DNA of 64,000 nucleotides from Diplocloster hominis (GTDB taxonomy: Bacteria; Bacillota; Clostridia; Lachnospirales; Lachnospiraceae). Position numbers and translations under genes: made by a program. The notes beneath the pieces are model-generated. The model did not search any database. It saw only the letters and a program-made list of their open reading frames with translations, and was not told the origin of the DNA. The DNA lies in assembly GCF_032380655.1 (NCBI RefSeq), contig NZ_JAWDIY010000025.1, positions 13,554 to 77,553 of the forward strand. Direction: 5' to 3'. The number at the start of each line of letters is the position of its first letter. The first letter of the stretch is position 1. Below, one piece after another: positions 25,336 to 34,368 of this stretch.

Positions 25336-26148
25336 CTACAGCTCTATTACATCCAGATCATCCGGAACATACAGATTTCCTTTATAATACTGCTTTCCCT
25401 CCGCGCGATAGCAGTTTTTCCGCTTTGCGCCGTGATCTTCTTCCGTATGGTACAGAATCAGATTGGGGATCTTAAGCCGCTCTGCCACTTCGCAGGCTTC
25501 CCTGACCGTGCTGTGATGTTTCTCATAGGGCTTATATTTGTCCGCCTCGCTGTAGAGGCAGAAGGCCTCATGCATCAGCCAGCTGCTTTCTTTCACATAA
25601 TCGTAATTTTTCTCATTGTAAGGCTCATCGCCGGCACAGGACAATTTCTGTCCATCCGGCAATTCCATCATGAATCCAAATTGCCTCGCTTTGGTGGACT
25701 CAATATCAAAAAAAGTCACGGGGCAGCCCAGGATCTGATGCTGATCTCCGGATTCTAAAGGGACCAGTTTGATCCTGCCGCCTATATTCCGGCAGACGCC
25801 AGCAGATACCGTCAGCTCCGCCATGGTCCGGATGGCCGGTACCAGGCCGCTGTGGCTGTAGATCCGCAGATCCCCTTTATATACATTCTTTTCTATCATC
25901 GTCCCGATCATCCGGATCATCCAGACCACCCCCAGAAGATGGTCTGCATGTTCATGAGTGATAAAGATATCGTGTATCTGTCCGAGACCGATACCCGCAT
26001 GCTTACACTGGGTCAGTATCCCATTTCCGCCGCCGCAGTCCACCAGAAAATACGGACCCGCATCCAAACGCTCATCGGTAATCCCGAAACAGGTATTATA
26101 GATCTCAGTCACTGCCGCATGACCGGTTCCCAACATCACAAGCTTCAT
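25336..26148 (-). CDS. MBL-fold metal-dependent hydrolase
   Basis: 270 residues. Opening MKLVMLGTGHAAVTE, metal motif THEHADH, later SCAGDEPYNEK, HEAFC, HHSTVREA and a final ILYHTEEDH, the ribonuclease-Z/tRNase-Z-like layout of beta-lactamase-fold enzymes. It is smaller than RNase Z and the exosite is not seen, so the substrate is unknown. A longer frame starts at 26160, but GGAGG 5 nt before 26148 decides the start. Confidence 0.82.
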   Translation of the reverse strand: MKLVMLGTGHAAVTEIYNTCFGITDERLDAGPYFLVDCGGGNGILTQCKHAGIGLGQIHDIFITHEHADHLLGVVWMIRMIGTMIEKNVYKGDLRIYSHSGLVPAIRTMAELTVSAGVCRNIGGRIKLVPLESGDQHQILGCPVTFFDIESTKARQFGFMMELPDGQKLSCAGDEPYNEKNYDYVKESSWLMHEAFCLYSEADKYKPYEKHHSTVREACEVAERLKIPNLILYHTEEDHGAKRKNCYRAEGKQYYKGNLYVPDDLDVIEL

Positions 26149-26216
26149 TTCGTCCTCCATTCATGCGCAATCCCGCACTTATCCATATGTAAATCCCTGA
26201 TGAACTTCTTTTATGT

Positions 26217-27089
26217 TCATTCCTTCCGGTCTTCATAATGCCGGATCAGTGCCTGTGTCCCCAGATCACCAAACCCTTCTGCCTCCAGTTCCTCATAATT
26301 AGCCAGTGCTTGTTTCAGTATTTCCAGATGCAGAGAGCTGTCCTTTGCCTCCTCATCCGCCAGCTTCATATCTTTGATAAAGTGTTTGATATAAAAGCCC
26401 GGCGCGTAGTCCTCATTTACCATCTTAAGTCCCATCAGATCCAGCTGCCTGCTGCCGGCCGCACCGGTAGCCACGGATTTTAACAGAGTCTGTATATTAA
26501 GCCCCTTCGCCCGGGCATAACTAAGCGCCTCGCTGACACCGGATATCGTCCCGGCGATCATGATCTGGTTCGCCATCTTCGTATGCTGTCCGAACCCGGC
26601 TTCCCCCTCATAATTGATATTGGTTCCCATCGCCTGAAATATCGGAAGACAGGCTTCATAACCGGCCTTTTCCCCACCAACCAGTATCGATAAGGTTCCA
26701 TTCTTCGCGCCCACGTCTCCTCCTGTTACCGGCGCATCCAGGGCATGCATGCCTCGTTTTTCCGCCGCCAGGGCGATCCTCTTGGCAAGCTTCGGGCTGG
26801 AAGTCGTCATATCGATCAGATAAGTACCCGGCGCCGCTGAATTCAGGATTCCCCCATCCGCGAAATAGACCTCCTCCACATCGCTTGGATAACCCACGAT
26901 GGTAATCACCGCGCCGCATTCTTTCACACATTGGGCGATCGAATCATGATACTGCATCCCTTCCGCTATGACATCCCCGACCTTTTCTTTGTTCCGGGCA
27001 TAAATATGTAATTCAAAACCATTTTTCATCAGGTTCCTCGCCATGGATTTCCCCATAATACCCAGACCAATGAATGCTATTTTCTTCAT
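26217..27089 (-). CDS. Beta-hydroxyacid dehydrogenase (3-hydroxyisobutyrate/tartronate semialdehyde reductase family)
   Basis: 290 residues. NAD(P) motif GLGIMGKSMARNL at the start, substrate motif DAPVTGGDVGAKNGTLSI, and catalytic Lys in KMANQIM. Family members interconvert beta-hydroxyacids and semialdehydes (for example GarR, MmsB). No pathway gene lies next to it. Strong AAAGGAGGAG site. Confidence 0.88.
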   Translation of the reverse strand: MKKIAFIGLGIMGKSMARNLMKNGFELHIYARNKEKVGDVIAEGMQYHDSIAQCVKECGAVITIVGYPSDVEEVYFADGGILNSAAPGTYLIDMTTSSPKLAKRIALAAEKRGMHALDAPVTGGDVGAKNGTLSILVGGEKAGYEACLPIFQAMGTNINYEGEAGFGQHTKMANQIMIAGTISGVSEALSYARAKGLNIQTLLKSVATGAAGSRQLDLMGLKMVNEDYAPGFYIKHFIKDMKLADEEAKDSSLHLEILKQALANYEELEAEGFGDLGTQALIRHYEDRKE

Positions 27090-27118
27090 TTCAGCTCCTC
27101 CTTTATCTACTTTTAAAT

Positions 27119-27199
27119 AGAGTCTCGCTTGCGAAGCTCTCCGCCTGCGGCGGGCCGCGTAAGCGGCATCTTCCTTTCCGCCGTAGTGCGATCCCCGCC
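27119..27199. repeat. Multi-hairpin GC-rich repeat, copy 2
   Basis: About 80 nt nearly identical to 22549-22630, including an exact match from GGGCCGCGTAAGCGG on. The first hairpin has two changed bases (TC and AG). It lies between the dehydrogenase start and the terminator of the next gene. Confidence 0.75.
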
Positions 27200-27223
27200 T
27201 GTGCTCCTGTCAAATAAAATATA

Positions 27224-27252
27224 CCCGCTTCGTCTTTCCCAGACAAAGCGGG
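27224..27252 (-). terminator. Intrinsic terminator of the 27272-28498 gene
   Basis: CCCGCTTCGTC (27224-27234) pairs with GACAAAGCGGG (27242-27252); T-rich TATATTTTATTT follows on the minus strand. Confidence 0.75.
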
Positions 27253-27271
27253 CTGTAATCCGCGCCTGCCA

Positions 27272-28498
27272 TCAGCCCGGTAAAAACATTTTCACAATAT
27301 TAGCCAGATAATCCACAATATAAGGCTGATAACACCTGGCATCCAGCTTATCCAGTGTAAATAAAAACAACAGGAACAGCAGATAGAGTAACATATGCTT
27401 CTCCACGCCGGCCGCTGTCTGCTTCACGGCAGTGATCATATAAGAATTTCTCTTATACAGCAGAATCAGAATCATACCGAACTCCAGAATGATATGAACC
27501 GCGATATACCGTTCCCAGTCCACCATGATCAGCCAAACCGGCAGCATAGCCAGATTCGACAGCTGCATCAGCGTGAACATCCATTTGATCCTTTTTTCCT
27601 TGCAGCAGCGGTATGCTTTTTTCCATATTGACACCAAAAAACCAAACATCGGAAGCAGGAAAATAAGAGTCACAACCGTGTGCCGCAGATTATAAGTCAG
27701 ATCCCTGATCCAGAAATTAGTCCAGTGTTCCTGTAAATGGGCAAAATATTCATAATAAATATTATCATCCAGATACGCATAGTCGGTTCTGGTCTCAATA
27801 TAGGCCTTTACTGCGCTGATACTATTCAGGTTAATCGACGAAAACAGCTGCAGATAGAGGAAAAATCCCCCGATCAGCACAAATACCAGCCCGCCCACAA
27901 TAATTTCCTTCTTCTTATTTTTGGCCTCAAACACATTGTAGACGCCGCAGACAAACACAAGAGGGAAAAACATAAAGATATAGATCTGATGAATCATACA
28001 GCAGGCTGCAGACAGCAAAAGAACCAGCGCATATTTAACATAGACGTTCTTAATCCGCAGCAGAGCCACGATCTGCACCAATGTCAGGATCAGCAGATAG
28101 ATCTCAAGCCTACCCATATTTTCCTGTGTAACCAGATAAGTAAGCGCCGCCGGTGAAGCCAGATAAGCCATCAAGACATAAATCACGCCCCGGGTCTCGT
28201 TCCGGTACAGCCGAAGCACCCTGCCGCACAGAACGGCCACCAGCAGATTCAGCAGTGTCAACGCGACGAACACGAACTGGAACAATTGTTTTCCCGTCAC
28301 AAAATCAGGAAAAAAGAATTTTACCACCGAACCAATCAACAGCCGGGTGCTGAACCCCTGATCAAAATTTAAAATGTAATTCGGTGTCATCCAGGGATTC
28401 ACTTCCAGCGGGCATCTGGCCACCAGATCCAGCATAAGAAAAGCAAACAGATAGAATTCGTAATCTATTTTACGAAAAAGCTCCTTTAGCTTTGTCAC
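27272..28498 (-). CDS. Polytopic membrane protein, possibly envelope polysaccharide related
   Basis: 408 residues with about nine to eleven hydrophobic helices separated by basic loops; no recognised motif. Length and pattern resemble EpsG-like and GT-C-like proteins, but this is weak. The ATG at 28507 abuts AGGAG with no spacing; a GTG at 28498 has a proper gap (7 nt) and is preferred. Monocistronic by position. Confidence 0.7.
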   Translation of the reverse strand: MTKLKELFRKIDYEFYLFAFLMLDLVARCPLEVNPWMTPNYILNFDQGFSTRLLIGSVVKFFFPDFVTGKQLFQFVFVALTLLNLLVAVLCGRVLRLYRNETRGVIYVLMAYLASPAALTYLVTQENMGRLEIYLLILTLVQIVALLRIKNVYVKYALVLLLSAACCMIHQIYIFMFFPLVFVCGVYNVFEAKNKKKEIIVGGLVFVLIGGFFLYLQLFSSINLNSISAVKAYIETRTDYAYLDDNIYYEYFAHLQEHWTNFWIRDLTYNLRHTVVTLIFLLPMFGFLVSIWKKAYRCCKEKRIKWMFTLMQLSNLAMLPVWLIMVDWERYIAVHIILEFGMILILLYKRNSYMITAVKQTAAGVEKHMLLYLLFLLFLFTLDKLDARCYQPYIVDYLANIVKMFLPG

Positions 28499-28600
28499 AC
28501 AACTCATCTCCTACTCGTAATTATTATGGACACTCCATCCCACACTTTAATCATTATACCTAAAAATGGGTTTGTTTACAATCGGAAATTCAGGCGGTGG

Positions 28601-28648
28601 TCCGGGAAGGTGTCCGGGAGGGTGTCCGGGAAGGTGTCCGGGAAGAGA
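28601..28648. repeat. 12-bp tandem repeat, four copies
   Basis: TCCGGGAAGGTG repeated at 28601, 28613, 28625 and (diverged end) 28637. It runs into the left arm of the inverted repeat that starts at 28640. Confidence 0.85.
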
Positions 28649-28716
28649 GGGACGGGGCTTGGCCTCCGGAATCGGGCGGCATATCTCGCGGGGCCAAGCC
28701 CCGTCCCTCTCTTCCC
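28640..28716. repeat. Large inverted-repeat element, copy A
   Basis: Perfect 25-bp arms 28640-28664 and 28692-28716. The loop contains GAATCGGGCGGC and CGCGGGGCCAAG, matching the core of the elements at 45308 and 55630. The gap 28508-28988 also holds the tandem repeat and the phasin promoter. Confidence 0.8.
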
Positions 28717-28882
28717 TGCTTTAATTCCTGCCTCTTTCCAAGTTTCAAAAAGACGTATGGTATTGCCGTCGTATGTAGTATCGTCGTGAGTATCGGCTCC
28801 GATAATCGCCGATATATGAAAGTTTTTATGATTTTGTTAAAATAGGGAAGCACAATTCCAGATGAAAACATAAGCAAGTTTA

Positions 28883-28943
28883 TTAAATTTTTATAAAAGT
28901 GGGCGGAAATGGAGGACTTTTTGGGATAGTGTGTTATACTTAG
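28883..28943 (+). promoter_or_regulatory. Promoter module of the phasin-like gene (shared with AarF)
   Basis: 61-nt stretch that aligns without gaps to 35362-35422: identical TTAAATTTTTATAAA at the left and AGTGTGTTATACT at the right. The latter holds an extended -10 (TGT-TATACT). Confidence 0.75.
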
Positions 28944-28988
28944 GAATAGATACACGGACACGACATTTCACGAAAGGAATGAATGTAG

Positions 28989-29429
28989 ATGGATATCAGT
29001 GAAGGATTGAAGAAAGTATTTTTGGCAGGAGTAGGCGCCATCGCCACAACCGCAGATGCTGCCAAGGATCTGGTGGATACGCTGGTGAAAAAAGGTGAGA
29101 TCACCGTAGAACAGGGACGCGTGTTGAATGAGGAATTGAAGCGCTCCGCTAAAGAAAAAATGAATGATCATGTGACTGTGAATATAATCAAGGAATATAA
29201 GGATGTTATGTCCGCAGTGGATCACATGCCTAAGGAAGAACGGGACGTGCTCAGGGAGAAACTGGCCGCTTTGGAAAAGGAAGAAGCCGAAAAACGGGCC
29301 GCACAGGCAGCGGCAGACACGCAGGATGAGAGTGCCGGGGACACCGGGGATGAGACATCCAGCAGCGAACCTGACCACAATGAAGCGGATAATAGCGTAA
29401 ACTCTGATGATGAAAGTGCCGACGCTTAG
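28989..29429 (+). CDS. Phasin-like coiled-coil protein
   Basis: 146 residues. The N-terminal half (MDISEGLKKVFLAGVGAIATTADAAKDLV...) is an amphipathic helix followed by LVKKGEITVEQGRVLNEEL, as in the PhaI/phasin-like family common in Firmicutes without known PHA synthesis. The last 50 residues are acidic, Ala/Asp/Glu/Ser-rich and likely disordered. No PHA synthase is near. Its promoter module matches that of the AarF gene 6.4 kb away, so the two may be co-regulated. Confidence 0.75.
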   Translation: MDISEGLKKVFLAGVGAIATTADAAKDLVDTLVKKGEITVEQGRVLNEELKRSAKEKMNDHVTVNIIKEYKDVMSAVDHMPKEERDVLREKLAALEKEEAEKRAAQAAADTQDESAGDTGDETSSSEPDHNEADNSVNSDDESADA

Positions 29430-29521
29430 TTTTCCGGTACGCTTTGCTGGTTTTTCGGTATACTGTGGCTCAAAGAACATTCGATTAAGCCAGGTTTACT
29501 ATGGATAAGTAATGTTTATAT

Positions 29522-29579
29522 CAGAAACACCCTGCACCGGCCGGACTTAGTATGTCCGGCTGGGTGCAGGGCGTTTCTG
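29522..29579 (+). terminator. Terminator hairpin after the phasin-like gene
   Basis: CAGAAAC, CCCTGCACC and CCGGAC arms pair with GTCCGG, GGGTGCAGGG and GTTTCTG around a TTAGTAT loop; T-rich sequence follows. Confidence 0.75.
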
Positions 29580-29695
29580 GTGTATGGTTTTTCATTTCAT
29601 TTCATTTTATTTTATGGTGTACGGTGTGTTTCGGATGTTCTCTGCCGTTGGTGGACCGTTGTTTTTACGGTTTCTTATCTTTGAAAGGTAATACT

Positions 29696-30529
29696 ATGCC
29701 AAATCAAATTGAAGTATTAAAGCTGCGAATATTGACCTGTTTCCTGGAAATGTCTCAGGAGAACTGCACAGTTACCAATCTGTCTAAGACGCTGGTGGAG
29801 GAGAAATATGCGGTCAGCCGGGCCATGATCGCCTTGGAAAAAGAAGGCTTGCTGGACCGCAGCAATGTAAGGCATCCCGCCTTGACCCCGGCCGGATCGG
29901 CTGCTGCTAAAAAATATGCGGAACGCATGGATATCGCCATGAACCACCTGATCTATGAGGGCGTGGCACCCCAGGCTGCCCAGGCGGATGCCAGGGTCCT
30001 ATCCCTGTACTGTTCGGATGAGATCTTTGAAGTCATCCGGGGGACGGAAGAACGCTATCGGGTCAAGCATGTCCTTAGAAACCGTAAGAGTTTTGACGGT
30101 GCCGTACTGTGCCACAGCCTGCGGGATGGCTGTTATTCCCTCCCGTTTATTCTTTACCGGGAACATGTGAAAAACCATGATAATATCTCCATGGCTAATG
30201 AAGGGTTTGAACATCCCTGCGGCCTGACGGTACAAAAGAATATGGGGGTGATCAGGCTGAAAGCGCTCACGGTTACGCATTTCTCTGCAGCTGATGGCCT
30301 GAAAAAGTCGGCGAAGATCGGCAATTTGAAATATTATGACGGGGAGCATTATTGTGATGCGGAGCGGAACGGTGATTTCTGGCATATTCCGGCAGAAGTA
30401 CTGCATTTCGTTAATATTGGCAATGATGTGGGACGGGTCCTGCATGGTAGTGTCTGCCTGAAAATGTCCGTCTCCATCGGACCGGTACATATGCCGGAAA
30501 GCGTGGCCATATTTACAATTTTATTTTAA
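29696..30529 (+). CDS. Winged-helix regulator with unknown C-terminal domain
   Basis: 277 residues. The first 85 residues resemble a DtxR/MarR-type winged helix (LKLRILTCFLEMSQENCTVTNLSKTL, SRAMIALEKEGLL, LTPAG). The rest (about 100-277) has no recognised family; it contains two Cys-His spots (CDEIFE..., HPCGL) and could bind a ligand or metal. The frame opens at 29552, but AAAGGT before 29696 sets the start. It lies upstream of the CydDC-like genes, whose leader contains three dyads, and is the likely regulator. Confidence 0.7.
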   Translation: MPNQIEVLKLRILTCFLEMSQENCTVTNLSKTLVEEKYAVSRAMIALEKEGLLDRSNVRHPALTPAGSAAAKKYAERMDIAMNHLIYEGVAPQAAQADARVLSLYCSDEIFEVIRGTEERYRVKHVLRNRKSFDGAVLCHSLRDGCYSLPFILYREHVKNHDNISMANEGFEHPCGLTVQKNMGVIRLKALTVTHFSAADGLKKSAKIGNLKYYDGEHYCDAERNGDFWHIPAEVLHFVNIGNDVGRVLHGSVCLKMSVSIGPVHMPESVAIFTILF

Positions 30530-30636
30530 AATTCTGCAATCACTTGCCGCTTCTCCCTTTAGCTTTGATATTTGAGGCTCCCACAGGAGGATGCAGACTC
30601 TGCGCTTGATCCTATAATCAAATAATTAATAATATT

Positions 30637-30739
30637 TTTGTAGCACATATGCAACTTTTTTTACAAGCACGGATACAGGTTCCTATCTATATGTTAATAA
30701 TTCCTTTTTTCCCGGAGTTTGTAGCTTTTATGCTACAAA
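30637..30739. promoter_or_regulatory. Two related dyads before the CydDC-like operon
   Basis: TTTGTAGC-N6-GCAACTTT at 30637-30658 and a perfect TTTGTAGC-N6-GCTACAAA at 30718-30739, 81 nt apart. Probable regulator binding sites. Confidence 0.55.
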
Positions 30740-30817
30740 TTTTCAAATCATATTTTATGAAATTGTGGTAAAATTCATATCGGAAAAAGACGCTGGTACG
30801 GCGTATTTTTTAAGTCT

Positions 30818-30841
30818 TATGGTTAGCATTATCTAACCATA
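30818..30841. promoter_or_regulatory. Perfect dyad 35 nt before the CydD-like start
   Basis: TATGGTTAG (30818-30826) and CTAACCATA (30833-30841) around CATTAT. The half-sites GGTTAG/CTAACC recall DtxR-type boxes, but with wider spacing. It lies in the leader, so it could block transcription or form an RNA hairpin. Confidence 0.55.
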
Positions 30842-30875
30842 TTATGGAAATTCAGCTTAAAGAGAGGGAACCAAT

Positions 30876-32627
30876 ATGATGATTAACAAACGGCTGATTG
30901 GAATCGTCGATGACAGTCAAAAATACATAACCGGAAATGTTCTGGTGCAGTGGTTTAGTCTGCTGGCCAACGTTGTAATGATCTTCGCGATCACAAACCT
31001 GCTGCAGGGTCTGTACCTGAATACGGTAATACCACAGTCTTTTATGCTGGTTGCCGTTATCATTGCCGCCGCTGTACTGATACGATTCGTCTGCACCGCC
31101 GCTGCCGCCAGGATGGGATATCTGTCTTCCAGGGCGGTTAAAAAAACGCTCCGGGAACTGATCTATCGTAAACTGCTCCGGTTAGGCGCCTCTTACCGGG
31201 AACAGGTCAGCACCTCCGAGGTGGTGCAGGTCTCTGTAGAGGGTGTGGATCAGCTGGAGACTTATTTTGGGTCTTATCTGCCGCAGTTCTTCTACAGTAT
31301 GCTGGCTCCGCTGACCCTGTTTTTTGTGCTGAGCTTTGTGAATCTTCCGGCTGCCGCCGTACTGTTAATCTGTGTCCCTCTGATTCCGGTCTCTATCGCA
31401 GCTGTCCAGACCTTCGCGAAAAAGCTGCTGGCAAAATATTGGGTCCAATACACCACCCTCGGGGACACATTCCTGGAAAATCTGCAGGGGCTTACCACAT
31501 TGAAAATCTACCAGGCAGATGAATTCAAAAACAATGAAATGAACCGGGAAGCGGAACATTTCCGAAAAATTACCATGAAAGTCCTTACCATGCAATTGAA
31601 TTCCATCACGATTATGGATCTGATCGCCTATGGAGGTGCTGCACTGGGGATGATTATGGCAGTCACCCAATACCGGGCCGGAAACGTATCGCTGGCCGGC
31701 TGTCTTGCCATTATTCTGTTATCCGCGGATTTCTTTATCCCCATGCGGCAGTTGGGTAGTTTCTTTCACATTGCCATGAACGGGATGGCTGCCAGTGATA
31801 AAATCTTCCATCTGCTGGATCTGCCGGAGCCGGAACAGGGAACATCTGTTCTTCCCAACCGCTGTGACATTATATGTTCGGAGTTAAGCTATTCTTACGG
31901 GGAAGAACGGGAAATTCTGCATGGAGCAGATTTCCATTTCTCACAGGGAAGCCTTTCCGCTCTGGTGGGAGAAAGCGGCTGCGGGAAGTCTACAGCCGCC
32001 TCGATCCTGATGGGCAGAAACAAAAAATATTCCGGTTCCGTCACTATGGGCGGTGTGGAATTGCGGGACATCGCGGAAGAAAGTCTGATGAAAAATGTCA
32101 CATATATCAGCCACAACAGCTATCTGTTTAAGGGAACCGTGCGGGAAAATCTGCTGATGGGAAAACCCGGCGCGTCGGATGAGGAAATGTGGCAGGTACT
32201 CGGACAGATGAAGCTGGCGGATTTTCTTCGGGAAGAGCAGGGACTGGATACACCGCTCATGGAAAAAGGAGCGAACCTGTCCGGGGGCCAATGCCAGCGG
32301 CTGGCACTGGCCAGAGCGCTGCTCCATGACAGTCCTGTCTATATCTTTGACGAGGCCACTTCCAATATCGATGTGGAGAGCGAAAACCATATTATGGATC
32401 AGATCCATGCACTGGCCGGCACCAAAACGGTCCTGCTGATCTCCCACCGGCTGGCAAATGTGGTGGGAGCTGACACAATCTACGTACTGGACGCCGGAAA
32501 TGTAGCGGAACATGGAAGCCATGAAAAACTGCTGGCGGCCGGAGGAGTATACGCAAAGCTTTGGGAGACACAGCAGGCACTGGAACATTATGTGAAGCAG
32601 GAGGTTGAAAATGAAAAAGCGGAGTAA
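30876..32627 (+). CDS. CydD-like ABC exporter subunit
   Basis: 583 residues. Six-helix exporter domain (about 1-310) and C-terminal ATPase with Walker A GESGCGKSTAA, signature LSGGQCQRLALARAL, Walker B VYIFDEATSNID and H-loop SHR. It resembles CydD, whose CydDC dimer exports cysteine/glutathione and binds haem; Firmicutes relatives also include drug and haem exporters, so substrate is unknown. Overlaps the partner gene. AGAGAGGG before the ATG (30876 or 30879). Confidence 0.85.
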   Translation: MMINKRLIGIVDDSQKYITGNVLVQWFSLLANVVMIFAITNLLQGLYLNTVIPQSFMLVAVIIAAAVLIRFVCTAAAARMGYLSSRAVKKTLRELIYRKLLRLGASYREQVSTSEVVQVSVEGVDQLETYFGSYLPQFFYSMLAPLTLFFVLSFVNLPAAAVLLICVPLIPVSIAAVQTFAKKLLAKYWVQYTTLGDTFLENLQGLTTLKIYQADEFKNNEMNREAEHFRKITMKVLTMQLNSITIMDLIAYGGAALGMIMAVTQYRAGNVSLAGCLAIILLSADFFIPMRQLGSFFHIAMNGMAASDKIFHLLDLPEPEQGTSVLPNRCDIICSELSYSYGEEREILHGADFHFSQGSLSALVGESGCGKSTAASILMGRNKKYSGSVTMGGVELRDIAEESLMKNVTYISHNSYLFKGTVRENLLMGKPGASDEEMWQVLGQMKLADFLREEQGLDTPLMEKGANLSGGQCQRLALARALLHDSPVYIFDEATSNIDVESENHIMDQIHALAGTKTVLLISHRLANVVGADTIYVLDAGNVAEHGSHEKLLAAGGVYAKLWETQQALEHYVKQEVENEKAE

Positions 32628-34269
32628 TCTTATAATCTGCAGACGATTGACCGGGCTGGTTAAGCCACTGGCGGGATTTATGCTGCTGGCAGTCCTGATG
32701 GGGCTTGCGGGACATCTTTGCGCTGCCTTTATCACGATATTGGGAGGATACGCGGTTTTGGACCTGCTGCGATTCCAAGTTCCGATTGCTATGGGTATGG
32801 CATTTGTCTGTGCCGGTATATTCGCCGTACTTCGAGGAGTTCTGCGCTACGGGGAGCAGTCCTGCAATCATTTTATTGCATTTAAACTGCTGGCACTGAT
32901 CCGGGATAAGGTATTTCAGGCATTGCGGCGTCTTTGTCCCGCGAAGCTCGAAGGACGGGACAAAGGGAACCTGATATCGGTGATCACCTCGGACATCGAA
33001 CTTTTAGAAGTATTTTATGCACATACGATCTCCCCTATCGTGATTGCCGTTTTGATGTCTGTTGTGATGTGTATCTATATCGGCAGCTACCATTGGGTTC
33101 TGGGCTGTCTGGCGGCAGCCGCCTATATCACGGTAGGCGCCGTGATCCCGGTACTTATCTCGAAGGTCAGCCGGGATGACGGGATGCGGTTCCGCACCCG
33201 CTCTGGTGAACTGAGCAGCTTCGTGCTGGACAGCCTGCGTGGACTTCCGGAAACGATCCAGTATGCTATGGGAGACCGCCGCCTGGATGAGATCAGCCGC
33301 AAAACCGACCAGCTCTCCGGTGATGAAGCTCGTATGAAACGAATCGCCGGCCGGAATATGGGCTGTACGAATACGGTAATCCTGCTGTTTGACATGGCTA
33401 TGCTTTTCCTCTCCGCCCTGCTCTATCAGAAGGGACAGACTGGTTTTGACGGTGTACTGATCCCGGTGATCGCCCTGATGAGTTCCTTTGGCCCGGTGAC
33501 CGCTCTGGCCAATCTGGGCAGTACCTTGCAGAATACATTTGCCGCCGGTGACCGCGTATTGGATATTCTCGACGAGACCCCGGCAGTGGAAGAAGTAGCC
33601 GAAGAACCCGAAGTCACATTTTCCGGCGCTTCCGCCGAGCATGTATCCTTTTCTTACGGGGAGGAAACCATTCTGTCAGACGTCTCGCTGAAAATTCCTG
33701 AGCATTCGGTCATTGGCATTACCGGAAAAAGCGGAAGCGGCAAATCCACTCTCTTAAAGCTGCTCATGCGTTTCTGGAATGCCGAGAATGGAACAGTAAA
33801 ACTGTCCGGACGCGAAATTGACCGTATCAACACACCGAACCTGAGGGATCTGGAGAGCTTCGTGACTCAGGAAACCCATCTGTTTCACGACAGCATCGCC
33901 AACAACCTGCGCATCGCCAAACCAAACGCCACACAGCAGGAGCTGGAAGAAGCCTGCCGGAAAGCCTCCGTGCACGAGTTTATCCAGAATCTTCCAAAAG
34001 GGTATGACACCCCGGTCGGAGAACTGGGTAACAGCCTTTCCGGTGGGGAACGCCAGCGGATCGGACTGGCCCGCGCCTTCCTTCATGATGCCCCATTTCT
34101 GCTGCTGGATGAACCCACCAGTAATCTGGACAGCTTAAGTGAAGCGGTGATTCTAAAGTCGCTGGGGGAGGAGCGTTCCGGTAAAACCATAGTTCTGGTA
34201 TCCCACCGCCGTTCCACCATGCGGATCGTGGATACAGTATATTCCGTGGAAAACGGGAGGATGAGCTGA
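32611..34269 (+). CDS. CydC-like ABC exporter subunit
   Basis: 552 residues. Exporter helices (about 1-310) with EQSCNHFIAFKLLA, then ATPase with Walker A GKSGSGKSTLL, signature LSGGERQRIGLARAF, Walker B FLLLDEPTSNLD and SHRRS. Forms a heterodimer with the CydD-like protein; genes overlap by 17 nt. The ATG at 32611 has AGGAGG 6 nt upstream; a TTG at 32605 is less likely. No cydAB oxidase is nearby, so a cytochrome bd role has no local support. Confidence 0.85.
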   Translation: MKKRSNLIICRRLTGLVKPLAGFMLLAVLMGLAGHLCAAFITILGGYAVLDLLRFQVPIAMGMAFVCAGIFAVLRGVLRYGEQSCNHFIAFKLLALIRDKVFQALRRLCPAKLEGRDKGNLISVITSDIELLEVFYAHTISPIVIAVLMSVVMCIYIGSYHWVLGCLAAAAYITVGAVIPVLISKVSRDDGMRFRTRSGELSSFVLDSLRGLPETIQYAMGDRRLDEISRKTDQLSGDEARMKRIAGRNMGCTNTVILLFDMAMLFLSALLYQKGQTGFDGVLIPVIALMSSFGPVTALANLGSTLQNTFAAGDRVLDILDETPAVEEVAEEPEVTFSGASAEHVSFSYGEETILSDVSLKIPEHSVIGITGKSGSGKSTLLKLLMRFWNAENGTVKLSGREIDRINTPNLRDLESFVTQETHLFHDSIANNLRIAKPNATQQELEEACRKASVHEFIQNLPKGYDTPVGELGNSLSGGERQRIGLARAFLHDAPFLLLDEPTSNLDSLSEAVILKSLGEERSGKTIVLVSHRRSTMRIVDTVYSVENGRMS

Positions 34270-34368
34270 TGTGTCATATTGAAAATGGAATGAGACAGAA
34301 CACCCCTTTACGGCATTATGTCATGTCCTGGAAACGAAAAAAAAGAAAAAAAGATTGGAGAGACAGCC

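Noticed and set aside
28597..28845. Frame with VREGVREG repeats
   Set aside because: It is the 12-bp tandem repeat and the inverted repeat read as protein; no ribosome site.
28989..29429. Polyhydroxyalkanoate granule role for the phasin-like protein
   Set aside because: No PHA synthase or depolymerase in the window; the family is common in species without PHA.
30876..34269. Calling the ABC pair cydD and cydC outright
   Set aside because: No cydAB genes nearby and Firmicutes relatives have varied substrates; only the family resemblance is supported.
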